Assembly (NCBI GenBank): GCA_027924585.1
Contig: BSBM01000602.1
Span: 8,555,501-8,619,500, forward strand
Source: Larix kaempferi
Lineage: Eukaryota > Streptophyta > Pinopsida > Pinales > Pinaceae
Direction: 5' to 3'
Length of the DNA: 64,000 bases
Shown: one piece after another, positions 19,704 to 31,029 of the stretch
How positions within the stretch are numbered: the first letter of the stretch is position 1
Layout of the letters: each line of letters opens with the position of its first letter
Translations under genes and position numbers: made by a program
Notes under the pieces: model-generated
Databases searched by the model: none
What the model saw: the letters and a program-made list of their open reading frames with translations, nothing else
What the model was told of the DNA's origin: nothing

Positions 19704-21778
19704 TAGATGGTTGAGCTAAGATGTCTTCTCAAGGGATTGGGTACCACTTGATGGAGTCACTAGCACTTGACCTCAGGAGCAGTCAGGAGGACCACAAGAT
19801 TACATCATTCAATGTGGGCATTCCTTATACAGTGATGATGAACTTTCAGTTAGTGTATGGAACACTTGTACATTTGAGAGAGAGATGAATAGGTTGTATC
19901 CCCACCTTGCTTGTCTACCCTTGATCTTCCCACCTTATTGTTCTAGGTCTTCTAGTTAGAAGGTCTTGTTTACCACCGTGTCTTGCGGTTAGAAGGGTTG
20001 TCTACCCACCTTGAGTTGTCATTATCATTTTTGTTGTTTTTGGTCTTATGGGTAGAAGGGTTGTTTACCCACCTAATTGTTACACCCTTCGTCCTATGGT
20101 TAGATGGGTCTTGTACCATTCCTTGATTTATGGTTTGACTTGTGGTATTGTGTTGACCACTTGTTGGTCCTTGTACTAGCACCCTTCTTTTAATGTGGTT
20201 CCTAAGACCCTTTGCTATGACCCTAGTACCCACCACTTAAAGACACCTTAATTTTATTTTATATTTTATAAGTGGTGACCTTTATTAATGTATGGTGTCT
20301 TAACCTTATTTTATGAAACCCTAAGTCATTAAAGAATTAAAGTGTGACCCTTCTAGAAGCCACTAAGAACCTAAAAAATAAAGTATATTTCTTCATTAGA
20401 GATCATCGTAATCCTACATCTCGGATCTGATCTGATTGGGACAGTTCTAGGGTTTGTGGCACACGTTTAAGGTTGATGTCAATGGTTTTATGTTGTTGTT
20501 AGGGGTCTATTATTGCTCGTTGCTACCTTTATGACTGATCTGTGGCCTTTGAGTACTGACTTGACTGCTTTGGGATAGGACTGCTAGGGTTGTTTTCCTT
20601 GTAACTTGGTTTTGTTGCCTTGTTGGTCTAATCAAGCCTGCAGTGAGCCTGTTTGCGGAAGTTGTGAGTCTGTTGACGTCTAAATGGCCTGTCATGGGCT
20701 TGCTTGTGGAAGCTGTGAACTTGTTGAGGTTTGTTGAGCCTGTCGTGACCTGCAGAGAGCTAGTCATGACTTATGTTTGGGGTTAACAACTGAGTTGTGG
20801 TCTTGTTTTGTCACATTAGCGTGGGCCTGGCTTTGTTGGGTTGTCATCTTGGTTGCTTAGGGGCAGGCGCTTGAGCAGTGGATTGTTAGAAAGAGGTCTC
20901 AATACATTAGTGGGTTGTTAGGGCAGACCACTGCATGTTTGTGACTGTTTGGTGAGGTCACTATTGAATATGAGCTGCTACAAGAGAGTTTCTACCTTTT
21001 GAAACCTTGCATGGTTCAAACCTATTGTGTTCAGAGTTGCTTGAAGAGATTGCAAACTTGTTTAAGGTCAGATCTACTTTGTCAATGCTTGCTCAAGTTA
21101 GATCTACTTGTTTAGGACTGTCTTATGGTCACCTGTGAAGTTTCTTCCTGTTGGAAATTTGTTTAGGTCAGATTTGAAGTCTGATATGTTTTACTGCCTG
21201 GGCTAGGACCTACCTGTTGGTAACTGTCACTTACTTTGTTGAGATCTGTTTGGGTCTTTGAGTTTGCTACTGCCTTGGAGCTTCCATTTAACTATTGGGT
21301 ACCTGTTGATTGTCCTAAGCCCTTCCTTACCTATAGCACATCATCTCTCTCTCTCAAGTATGTACTAACCCTCAAGTAGGGGCCAGATTGTTCCTATTGG
21401 TTTACTTGCCTCTGAGAGGCACAGTATGTTCTGAAAGTTAGTTTTGAGTACAAAGGAAGGTCTCAACATGCCAAGTAAGTAATCATACTTGTTCCTTTTA
21501 TTGTGAGTTAGAAATGTTACTGCTATTATAACTATGCTTAAATTAGTTATACTACTATTGGTGATTACATGTTAGTGAAGGTTTCAACTTTAACACAGGG
21601 ACCTCCTTGGGAGTGTTAAAATTGAAAGAGATGAAACTTATGTTTTAATTTATCTTGCCTTGTTACAGTCGTACTATTCTACTTCCAGTACTAGTTTGTT
21701 AAATTTATTTTTTGCGCTAAAGTTTAAAAATTTAATTTTCTACCTCAAACCCTAACTTAACCCTAAATTTAACACCTA

Positions 21779-22548
21779 CTAGTCATTTATGTAGATGACA
21801 TCGTCATCACAGGTAGCGAGGTAAATGTGATTCAACAGATAAAAATAAAATATGAGTAAAGCTTTTGATATGACTAATCTAGGCCTCCTACAATAATGTC
21901 TAGGTGTAGAAGTTAGGCAAATAGGTAGCAGCATTTTTGCCTCAAAAACAAAATATGCCAAGAGTTTGCTTGATAAATTTAGAATGACGGATTGCAAAAT
22001 CTCATCTAGCTATCTAATATCAATGCCCTCTCCCCCTTTTACGAGAAAAGGTCATGGGTCGTTTGTCATGACTGACCCTAGCACTGCACTTATAGTATTA
22101 GACCCCGGCTATGCATCTAATATTTGACGGTGATTAATGGGTGGAGGACTAGCTACATCAATCGATGTAGAAGGTGATGTCGTTGCTAGCATATCACCCT
22201 CCATGATGTCTCTGACCTGCTCCTCCTTTGGCTCTAATCATGCAGGTGCCTCCTCCATGATAGGCATCTCAATCTCCACCCTCCACTTAGAAAATATATC
22301 AATATACCGTGGACAAGTATACCGTAGATGATATATCATGATTTTTTTAAAATTCGTCGATTTTATCTACATTGGGAGCTAAAACTAGCCAAGAATCCAA
22401 TCTTCCAAGAGCACACCAAGCATATTGAGATACATTGCCACTTCATCCAACAACTTGTAGAAGATGGAACTATTGAACTACAAAATGTCCCACAGTGGAC
22501 CAAACTGCAGACATTTTTACCAAGTCATTGGGTTTGGAAAAACATGTA
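21779..22548 (+). pseudogene. Copia-2 reverse transcriptase C-part and RNase H end
   Basis: The fragment opens with the catalytic YVDD block (LVIYVDDIVITGSEV). After a strongly decayed middle it ends with the RNase H block AKNPIFQEHTKHIEIHCHFI and the usual copia C-terminus. The stretch 22080-22330 does not look like pol and may be a small insertion. Confidence 0.8.
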
Positions 22549-22598
22549 AATTTCAACAAAAACCAGGTGTAGTCAGTGGATTGACCATTAAGGGAGGC

Positions 22599-22841
22599 TA
22601 TCAAATTAAAACTTACTTACGCTTTAATAAAGTCACGTATGACTTTAGTTTATTTCATGCTTTTATGTTTAAGTTGCTTTATTACTTTTATCTGTCTATC
22701 CCACATGCATAAAGTGGATTGACTCGACCTCATTGTAAACCTTTGTAAGAAAGCTTACGCTTTCTCATCTATATGATATATATTACAATAGCTCTTTCAA
22801 AGCTATTACTTGGTGTCTTTGTGTGTTTGATTTTCGTGATA
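22599..22841 (+). repeat. Copia-2 3' LTR (243 bp)
   Basis: It follows the purine tract and aligns with 11723-11988 over its length, with a small deletion near its start. The first bases are TATCAAAT, where the 5' LTR has TGTTAAAG. Confidence 0.8.
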
Positions 22842-25800
22842 TGGGATAATATGATCATTAAGACGACAGTGCAAGAATTCTATGATTCTGACCTCACTCT
22901 AGTGATACTAGCATTTTGGAAAAATATAATTGATAGTTGGTTGGTCAGATGATGTTTATCCATGGCAAAGATGACTTGTTTTTCACCTGAAGTAGAAACA
23001 GTAAGTAATATGATATCTAGCAAATTCACGTCCTATTACCTCACAAATTAGCACCCTTTAGAGTATGTCACAAAGGACGGTGCTAAGACTGACAACTTTT
23101 CAGGAGATGCACCCACTGTCACATTAAAGCACTCTCCTCTCTCTTTAGGCCACAAGAGGCTTCCCAAATATAGGTAGAAATAGACATGTATGATATGCAA
23201 TCAGAACAACTCTATCTCTACAAGACCTTCCCATCCCTTCCCACTAAGTTAGTAGATCAATGCCTTGATGGAGTCGACAAGATATTCAATAAATACTTAA
23301 TGAGTAGCAAGGTTTAGAAGCAATAAAACTTGGTACTGGTTGGACAATAAGATGAATCAATTTTTTGCAATAAAAACATAAACTTGCAAGAAACCCCAAA
23401 TTCGACCATGGAAACGCCACAAAAGGTACCTCTCGACGATCACCAACCAAAGGAGACTCAATTCCCCCCTAGGTCGCACTTGTTCTGACGAATGGATGAT
23501 GAGATTTGAGAGATTCGAGACTAACTCCCCCTCTAGGGCGCATTTGTTTTGACAGATGGATCAAGGGATTCCAGACTAATTTCGCCTCCAGATCTGTAAT
23601 AACCTGCAATAATGGCTGAAAGGATTGAATTGGCACTTCAAAACCCCCTAGGGATCAACCACCAAGACTTGGAGATAAAGTAGGAACTCCTTACAACCAC
23701 TAGGGTTTGATCTTTCCTGTCAGATGGACCTACAAAACAATTTTACCAAACCTACAACAAGAATGTCGAAGCCTTTAAAAGATGACATCATGCTCACTAG
23801 AGCTGACATCACCCCTTTCAAGGAACTTTTTTAGGCTTTGAGCTACAAAATAACTTTTTTATGGAATTTTTTTACTTTTTATGGATTTTTCGACAATATA
23901 ACAACTTCAAAAATTTACAACAGCAGTAACTATTTCAGAATTGAAGAAGAATTGCAATGGCACAAAATAAATGTTTTTTGGATTTCTCAGTATATTTATT
24001 TTTTAGGGTTTTTATTTTTTTTATTTTTTCTAATAATATAATACAAGGAATTTTGTAAAAATTTGCAATATTGAAGAGATGGAAAATACATCTACATATT
24101 ATTCCACTAAGCAATGAGAAATCAGGGTCAATGTTTCTCCAAGAATTGGCAATTCAATATTTTAAAAAACTAGTGCAGGCTAAGAAACCCTAGGTTGTGT
24201 CAACCTTTGACATAACTAAGGAAAACAAGATGCCAAGGCCCAAACAGGAGAGACCCTTCAAGAGGGATGTCTCACTAACAAGACTAAAACCTTAGATTAT
24301 GCATAAAACCTTAAATAACCCCTACTTGGATGCCTTTGATAGTGCCAGACAAGAGATTTGAGACCTTACCAGAACTGAGAGAGAATGATGAAGAGAAAAA
24401 TGCCTCGAGAATTATTTCACCTTGGATTAGCCTTGAAAGATTGTTAAGAAACCTTAAACATCAAAGTTTGGTCCTTAAAAACCCTAGAAATTGCCAAGGA
24501 GGTGCACACCACTTGATTAAATCATAAACACTTCTATTAAAGTTTTTTTATTATTATTATTTATTTGGTCTATGCTTAGCATGCTTTGTTTTAGTCATAT
24601 TGATCCCATGATATTGCTTACAAATGAGAGGCGGATGTCTTATTTATATGAAAAAAGACAAGCCTTTTCAAAAAAGACAACTTTTCCCTCCTCTAAGTTG
24701 ACCTACCTAAATTTGTCTTTAAAATGACTTTCAATGTTTTTCTAGGGTTTGTCACCCACAATCCAAGAACTAAACGTCATAAAAAATAAAATAATGATAA
24801 AAAATGATGAAATGTTTCAACTTGAGGATGAGTTCAGCTTGGAAAGAGAACATCATGCCCCATCTAACCCCAACATTTGTTTTTTGCTCTCAACAAGTGT
24901 AGTTAGAAGCTCCAAACCATCGGATTCATCCCAAGGTGCACCAAAACACCCACCTAGGGCATAAATGCCCAACATCATTAGGGACTTCCATCCATCAAGG
25001 GGTAGTTAGCAAATCCACAAGGCAAGCACTCCTTCAAATGAGAACCAAGAGGACCTCCCATGACCAAACCAAGGGTCCTGAGCCCCGCTAGACCAACACT
25101 TTTACATAAACAAGACCCAATTTGGACTTTTATGATGGCAAAAAGACCCCCTCTTTGGCACATCTGGTAAGGTGCACTATAGAGAATCTGGGGCATAACA
25201 GACTGAAACTGAACTTATGGAAATTTGAGTTGTGGCACTGTATTTCTAGGTCAGCAATAATCAACATTTCTAGCACTTTGATGCACAGCAGCACGTTTTA
25301 GAGATGCAACAAGCAAAAATATTTGGACAACTATTACCTCTTCACATCATGCAACCACACTTATGGCAGACCTTTCTGCTGGTTTTGGAGGGTTCTTTAA
25401 GGTATTAACAACAGTGAAGACTAGTCTGAGCATGTCCACCAACATTAAGAAGCAAACAACCATATCATCAAAGAGGTTATGTCAACTAACATGATTGGGG
25501 TAGATTTAGTGACAGAAACTGGCAAGTGAGGAACTTGTGTTCAAATTCTTGAAGCTAAAAATACCCAGAACACAAGTTCATGTGTGAGGAAACTTCTGCA
25601 GTTCATGGAACTGATGACTTAACTGATGCACCCCACCTGGACGTCGGGACAATGACCCAGCTTGATAATTGAAGAGATTAGATGCACCCAGAAGAAATAA
25701 TATTGGAACTTTGAACAACAGTGAGGACATTTGTCAAATCTGGGCACCTCTTTCAGCACAACCTTCAGATCAAATCCATTTTTAGATATTCTTCTTGGCA

Positions 25801-26686
25801 GAATATTGCAGCCCCAAGATTCGCAAAGAACAAGATAAATGTGCACACAGAGCATGTTTTTTATGCAATTCCACTACAGTCGAAGCTCAAACTATGATTT
25901 AACATCACATACTTGGAGTGCAACATGTAACCCACAAAAAAGAAATAGTAGTACACCCATGTCATGGCAATATAAGAATATATTGAGGTCAATGACAAAG
26001 AAGAACCTGTTGTTGTCCATGACCAATGGTTGTGAAAAATCTGCTGATGCAAGCCAATTAAGTTCTGTACCTGAAATACTGAAGCCATTGACTAAAGAGC
26101 ATATGAATGTACTTCCAGATGATCTGCCCTGACCAATTCCAGATGATCTGCCCTGACCAAGATAGCCTGTTCATAAGACAATTGATATGTTACCAATGAC
26201 ATAAGCTGGCCTCAACATTAGTACCAAAAACTGGAACATCATATGAAGGATTCAATATTTCAAGTGGCTTATATCAATTCAATTTCCAGAACACAGTGCT
26301 CATTGCAATAGAAAAAAGGTAAGTCACAATTATATTTTTGGTTGATGTTTTAAGTTTCAAACAGGGCATACTTCTCTAAAGCAAACTAGAAAACAGAATA
26401 GTCTTACTTCTCAATTCTAAAGGTATTAGGCAAAAATTAGATAGAGCAAAAGATAGCTACAGGGACAGATGGATGGATTCTAGATCTAAAAATAAATTCC
26501 ACTAAAGATTTTGGTTGTAATAAATTCCACATAGCATCAGATTGAATATCCTTACCAAGATAGATGGGAACAATTCTGTCTCAATATAAGATCCATTGAA
26601 TATTTTTTTAATTTGTTATTGAAAAACTGTAACCAACAGTAACACCAGGTACTGGACTTCTGCTGCTAAGGCAATCTTTAAAAGAA
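22842..26686. other. No gene recognised
   Basis: There is no coding frame or element end I can assign. A unit of about 70 bp (GGCGCATTTGTTTTGACAGATGGA type) occurs twice at 23450-23560. GATCTGCCCTGACCA is doubled at 26120-26160. The rest is unique, AT-rich sequence. Confidence 0.5.
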
Positions 26687-26818
26687 GAATTCTACCGTGT
26701 CCTCAGTTTGGAGATATGATCACACATGCGGAATTCTACCATGTCCTCAGTTTGGAGATATGATCACACATGCGGAATTCTACCGTGTCCTCGGTTTGGA
26801 GATATGATCACACATGCG
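26687..26818. repeat. Tandem repeat, 3 x 44 bp
   Basis: Three consecutive 44 bp units start at 26687, 26731 and 26775 (GAATTCTACC...CACATGCG). They differ at two positions, so the expansion is recent. No function is evident. Confidence 0.95.
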
Positions 26819-26896
26819 GTTCCAAAGGATTTGAGAAGAAGGAAAGTGACTTCCTTAGAGAAAACTGGCTGCAAACATATTCCAATCCCCAATTGA

Positions 26897-27274
26897 GTAT
26901 CTGTGTTCTCATCTCACTGAGTCAACATAACATAGGACTGAAATACTGGGAAGAGAATATAATTTAATTTGCTTAAATACAAATGATGGAACAACATGAT
27001 ATAATCCAAAATGTTCTATAAGATAGAACTACTTTGCTTCAGTTGAACTGCTAGAGAATAGAATAATCTCCAAAATGCTTCATAAGTATCCGTGTTCTCA
27101 TCTCACTGAGTCAACATAACATAGGACTGAAATACTGGGAAGAGAATATAATTTAATTTGCTTAAATAGAAATGATGGAACAACATGATATAATCCAAAA
27201 TGTTTTATAAGATAGAACAACTTTGCTTCAGTTGAACTGCTAGAGAATAGAATAATCTCCAAAATGCCTCATAA
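26897..27274. repeat. Tandem duplication, 2 x 189 bp
   Basis: Copies at 26897-27085 and 27086-27274 differ by a few substitutions. Both hold the block CTCATCTCACTGAGTCAAC and the block AGTTGAACTGCTAGAGAATA. Non-coding. Confidence 0.95.
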
Positions 27275-27332
27275 GATAGAGTATTTTACAATGCAGATAA
27301 TGTTACATTTAGGATCTATTATCTCATGAATG

Positions 27333-27672
27333 GCAATAACCCTGATATGTAAGATTCTGGGAAAAGCTGATGACCCAAAAGGAAGCCTCAAACTCACATT
27401 TCAAAACTCTACCTAACCATGGTTGGTGTTTTTAATCATGCAGACTGGAGGTTCGTTTTGTCTTGGATCCTAATGTTAAAAAGAAAACAGCAGATTAAAT
27501 CAGCAATAACCCTGATATGTAAGATTCTGGAAAAAGCTAATGACCCAAAAGGAAACCTCAAACTCACATTTCAAAACTCTACCTAACCATCGTTGGTGTT
27601 TTTAATCATGCAGACTGGAGGTTCGTTTTGTCTTGGATCCTAATGTTAAAAAGAAAACAGCAGATTAAATCA
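27333..27672. repeat. Tandem duplication, 2 x 170 bp
   Basis: Copies at 27333-27502 and 27503-27672 are nearly identical (GCAATAACCCTGATATG to CAGATTAAATCA). This is the third local duplication in 1 kb. After it, 27673-28282 shows no gene. Confidence 0.95.
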
Positions 27673-28282
27673 GCAATGTTCAGATTTATTAAAAAGAACA
27701 GGAATAATGCAACTTGAACTCACCTCGTAGGAAGTGATGTTTTGCCTCCTCTTAGCCAAATTATCTACCTCTTGCTATGTTTGTAATAAAGATGCACTCA
27801 CTATCTTTCGACGTGAGGAACATTTGACAAGTGCAGATGATAAAAATCCCTTCTTTCTTTCCAGATAAAAGAAGAGAACTAGCAGTCAAATTTACTATTT
27901 TCAATTAAGATATGACAAAAGGAAGGTGGGGATTTGTGACAGTACCTGACAATGTACAAAGATGTTGTAGACTATTCGGCTGACCCCCAGAGGGAATCCA
28001 AATCTTCACAGACTAGTAGACTCAAGACCTTCTACATGTGGGGGATAGTGTTGCTACAGGTGCAAGGGCAAGCTTGGCAGGAGGTACAAGGGAAAAGGCG
28101 ATGTGACCAGATTGGGAACGTCAACAGATCGAGAGTGGTACAAGTTCATTAGTTCAAAGGTCCAAAGGTAGTAAAAGCACACTAAACAAAACTTTTGGGG
28201 GTCATGAAGGTCATGTCTCAATCCAAAAGGATCGACAGCCTTTCTCAAATCATTGCCTTCTCCAGTCTATAAGAGATTTCAG

Positions 28283-28673
28283 CAGTGTTCCACAGGGACG
28301 GGTCCTGCAGGGTCGGGGATGCGTCCCCCACACTCCACACGTTCCAGAGATGGAGGGACTCCTGACGAAACATTCCCCCTCCTGCCCCACCCCGAGATTT
28401 TTTTTTATTTTTCCATTATTTTTACTTTTTACAATCCCTACTTAGTATTACTTCAAAAATAAATCAATGTGTTTAGTATTTACATTGCACAATCATATGA
28501 ATATGCATCAAATGAATTATTATTTTTGGTATTTTGATTTTATTTTTATAATTTTAGAGACGTCACCCTATCCCCCATGAATTTCCCCAAAAATTGGGTA
28601 TGTCTCCACGCGTCCCCAAAGTGCATTTCCCAGCTTCCGTGCTCCCACATCCCAGAAACTTGGGGGAACATTG
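28283..28673. mobile_element. 391 bp hAT-type MITE with perfect 8 bp target duplication
   Basis: The ends CAGTGTTCC and (inverted) CAATGTTCC form short TIRs. The perfect duplication GATTTCAG lies at 28275-28282 and 28674-28681. One end (CAATGTTCCCCCAAG) and about 150 bp of sub-terminal DNA match the duplicated hAT terminus at 65-1037 near the hAT transposase remnant. This is therefore a deletion derivative of that family. The interior is AT-rich and non-coding. Confidence 0.93.
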
Positions 28674-28869
28674 GATTTCAGCTAAGATTCCACTATGAAG
28701 ATTTTTTGGTAGCATGTTGAATATCCTCTAATTCAGGGTGGTGAATGCTTTCCTCCAGAGTATATAAGTTAGTTGAGTGAGATTGGTAAATTGAAGGACG
28801 GAAAGTGCTAGATTCAGGAGGTGGGTGTTCAATGTAGTCCATGGAGCTTAAAAAAAACAAGTCAAACCA

Positions 28870-29455
28870 GTGCTTGGTGATGATGTGAAAATGCACCAAG
28901 TTGTTGAGTTAGTGACTCGAGCTTTGGAAGTGAGGTTTCATGGCAGAGCAATTTGTGAAGAAACCCTGAAAGACTGCTTGCATGTTGAGTGGGAGTCTTT
29001 GATAGGATATACTCCTGTCTTCAACATTTTCTCCAAGGGGTGGATGGCATCTATGTATAGGATAGAGATAGATGCAAACAAAGCCTTGAACCTTCACTGG
29101 AAGTGGGATTCTTCACCCTTATCCATTAAGGGTTGGAGTCCATTTTTAATTGAGGATGGAACGGACCCATGTGCATTTGATGTGGGTAGAACTCCTCGAT
29201 CTTCCCCTTGAATTCTAGACGTTTAAAGTTTTTAAGGAAATTGCTGATTTTGAAGTGGATATGATTTTTCTAGAATCCAATGCTTTATCCATTGCTCGAA
29301 TTGTGGTGGCCATTATCTTTGATATGATTTAGTTGCAGAGAATTCTAGAGGAGGGCCCTTTTTCTCATTGCTAGATTCCAAATTATGTTGGTGTGCCTTC
29401 TCATTGTGCTCGATGTCACATGTACGGAAACCTAGCAATGGATTGTATGTAAATT
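28870..29455 (+). pseudogene. LINE ORF1 protein remnant
   Basis: It reads FHGRAICEETLKDCLHVEWE, then ALNLHWKWDSSPLS, the DUF4283 region of plant LINE ORF1 proteins. After frameshifts near 29210 it ends in a decayed zinc knuckle CARCHMYGNLAMDC, where the His is Asn. ORF1 proteins bind element RNA. A further ORF1-like stretch (KAWNPRRLNLISFKLW) occurs near 30400, after the insertion. Confidence 0.8.
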
Positions 29456-30150
29456 TTTCAGGCCCTAGGTTTCTGCTGTCCTACGTTTCTCTTAATTAAA
29501 TAAATCAGATCTGAACTTATCTAATCATATCTAATCACAGAGATGAATATTTCTGAACATGCAGCAATCACGCATATAGCTGGAAATGAACAGCGGAAGC
29601 AAAAACACAATACAGACGATATACACCTTTAAATCAGCATTTCATTAATAGATCTAGGTTTACAAGGAAACCTCCACAGCTGCAATAAACAGCAAACTTA
29701 ATGAGGAGAACTGCCCTCAATCAACCAAGAAATCCAGCTGAAGCTTGCCGACTGTGGTACAGACTGTCTGCACACCTGTACTGACCTGTCTGTATAAATA
29801 CGTGCGATTGTCTGGACTTGCTGTATGGATCCATACAACTGTACAGATCTGTCCCTGCTGCTACCTGCTTGCTGAAATCTGCCTGGTTGTTGACTGGGCT
29901 CCCCTTTGGTCCTCTAATTTCACTCTTCAGATGAGTTTCTTCACCTTCCAACCAAAATTGTCTTGTTGTGAATAATGAATGTGTCTTTACCCTCTACTTT
30001 AACTGTAACCGTAATCTACCAAAACCCTAGTCTCTCGATGAGATCAACAATTGAGATTAGCCTAAATCACTAATGCATTAAAAATGCACTTGATTAAACT
30101 CAACGGCAAAATATAAGACTCACTTTAATAAAGTGAATTACAAAATAGAT
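29456..30150. other. Non-coding insertion in LINE ORF1
   Basis: About 0.7 kb unrelated to LINE coding separates the zinc knuckle from the next ORF1-like stretch. It is rich in CTGTCTG/TGTACAG motifs. No terminal repeats or target duplication could be fixed. A solo LTR is possible. Confidence 0.4.
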
Positions 30151-30536
30151 TTGACATGGATGACATTACGGATGTTTGACACAAAACCTACACGGAAGTT
30201 CTTGTTCGAGCTACAAAACATCAACATTGTAAGCCCAAATTTAGCAAGAAAATATGGGTTAGAAATCCAGAATAGAAAATGTAGGACAAAGGGATTCAAG
30301 GTGAAACCCAATAAGGCAAGGGTAAAGCTGCTGACAAGGAAAAGGAGGGGTGTTATGGAAGTGTGGTTTGGGGGGAAGCTTTGAAAAAGGTGATGAAGGA
30401 TCCAGGCAAAGCCTGGAATCCAAGGAGGCTGAACCTCATCAGCTTTAAGTTATGGCAGAAAAGGGTAAGTCTGATGTTGAATCTCATTCTTTGATTACAC
30501 ATAATGAGGTTTCTCAATATTGTGAACTAGGGAAAA

Positions 30537-30670
30537 GACTAGATCTAGGTATCTATAAGTTTGGAGAGTCTATGGGGAAAAAGTGAATGCCAAAGGGGTT
30601 CTTAGGAAATGACTAGATCTAGGTATCTATAAGTTTGGAGAGTCTATGGGGAAAAAGTGAAGGCCAAGGG
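30537..30670. repeat. Tandem duplication of ~76 bp in the LINE
   Basis: The block GACTAGATCTAGGTATCTAT...GGGGAAAAAGTGA is present twice in a row (30537 and 30613) with one or two differences. Confidence 0.85.
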
Positions 30671-31029
30671 GTTCTTCAGGGGTCTCCATTAAGCCTTGCA
30701 TGTGGGAAGGGTTTAGGAGGTGGGTTTTGTTCAAACCTACCCCTAGGCAACAAGTGTCAAGGATAATTGGATCTCTTTGAATGAACAGAGTACTTCCACG
30801 AATGAGGGGATACTACTTCACAGGGCCATTCTAGGTACCCTTTAAGGTCTAACCAAGTTACTTTCGATCCTATTAAGCCTATTGATCGAGTATGGTTGAT
30901 CTCAAGGGGGATTTAGGACAAAGTAGAGGAAGGAAATCTCATTTGCCTATTGCTCGAACAAAGCTAAAGAAGAAAATTAAGTCAAGGAAGCAAAATTCAA
31001 TCAAGGGGGTTCTTCGAGTGGACCACACC

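Larger units (their letters stand above)
15145..21775. mobile_element. Unassigned insertion splitting the copia-2 reverse transcriptase
   Basis: Reverse transcriptase coding stops near 15130 and resumes at 21779 with LVIYVDDIVITG. The DNA between is unrelated to copia. Without the nested Ty3-type element it is about 3.4 kb with no convincing gene. It holds tandem-like AGAAGGGTTGTTTACCCACC motifs (19950-20110). Its right end reads TTTAACA, which suits an LTR end, but I could not fix its left end or find a matching LTR. A solo LTR or other non-coding retroelement is possible. Confidence 0.5.
11723..22841 (+). mobile_element. Copia-2: decayed Ty1-copia element with nested insertions
   Basis: The LTRs at 11723-11988 and 22599-22841 share the blocks GACTTTAG, GTTTTATTAC-like, AAAGTGGATTGA and CTCTTTCAA. 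A primer site TGGTATCGGAGC (11989-12000) follows the first and a purine tract TTAAGGGAGGC precedes the second. The flanks TCGGA and TGGGA match at 4 of 5 positions. The interior holds protease, integrase, reverse transcriptase and RNase H fragments with many stops. About 6.6 kb of foreign DNA splits the reverse transcriptase. Confidence 0.85.
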
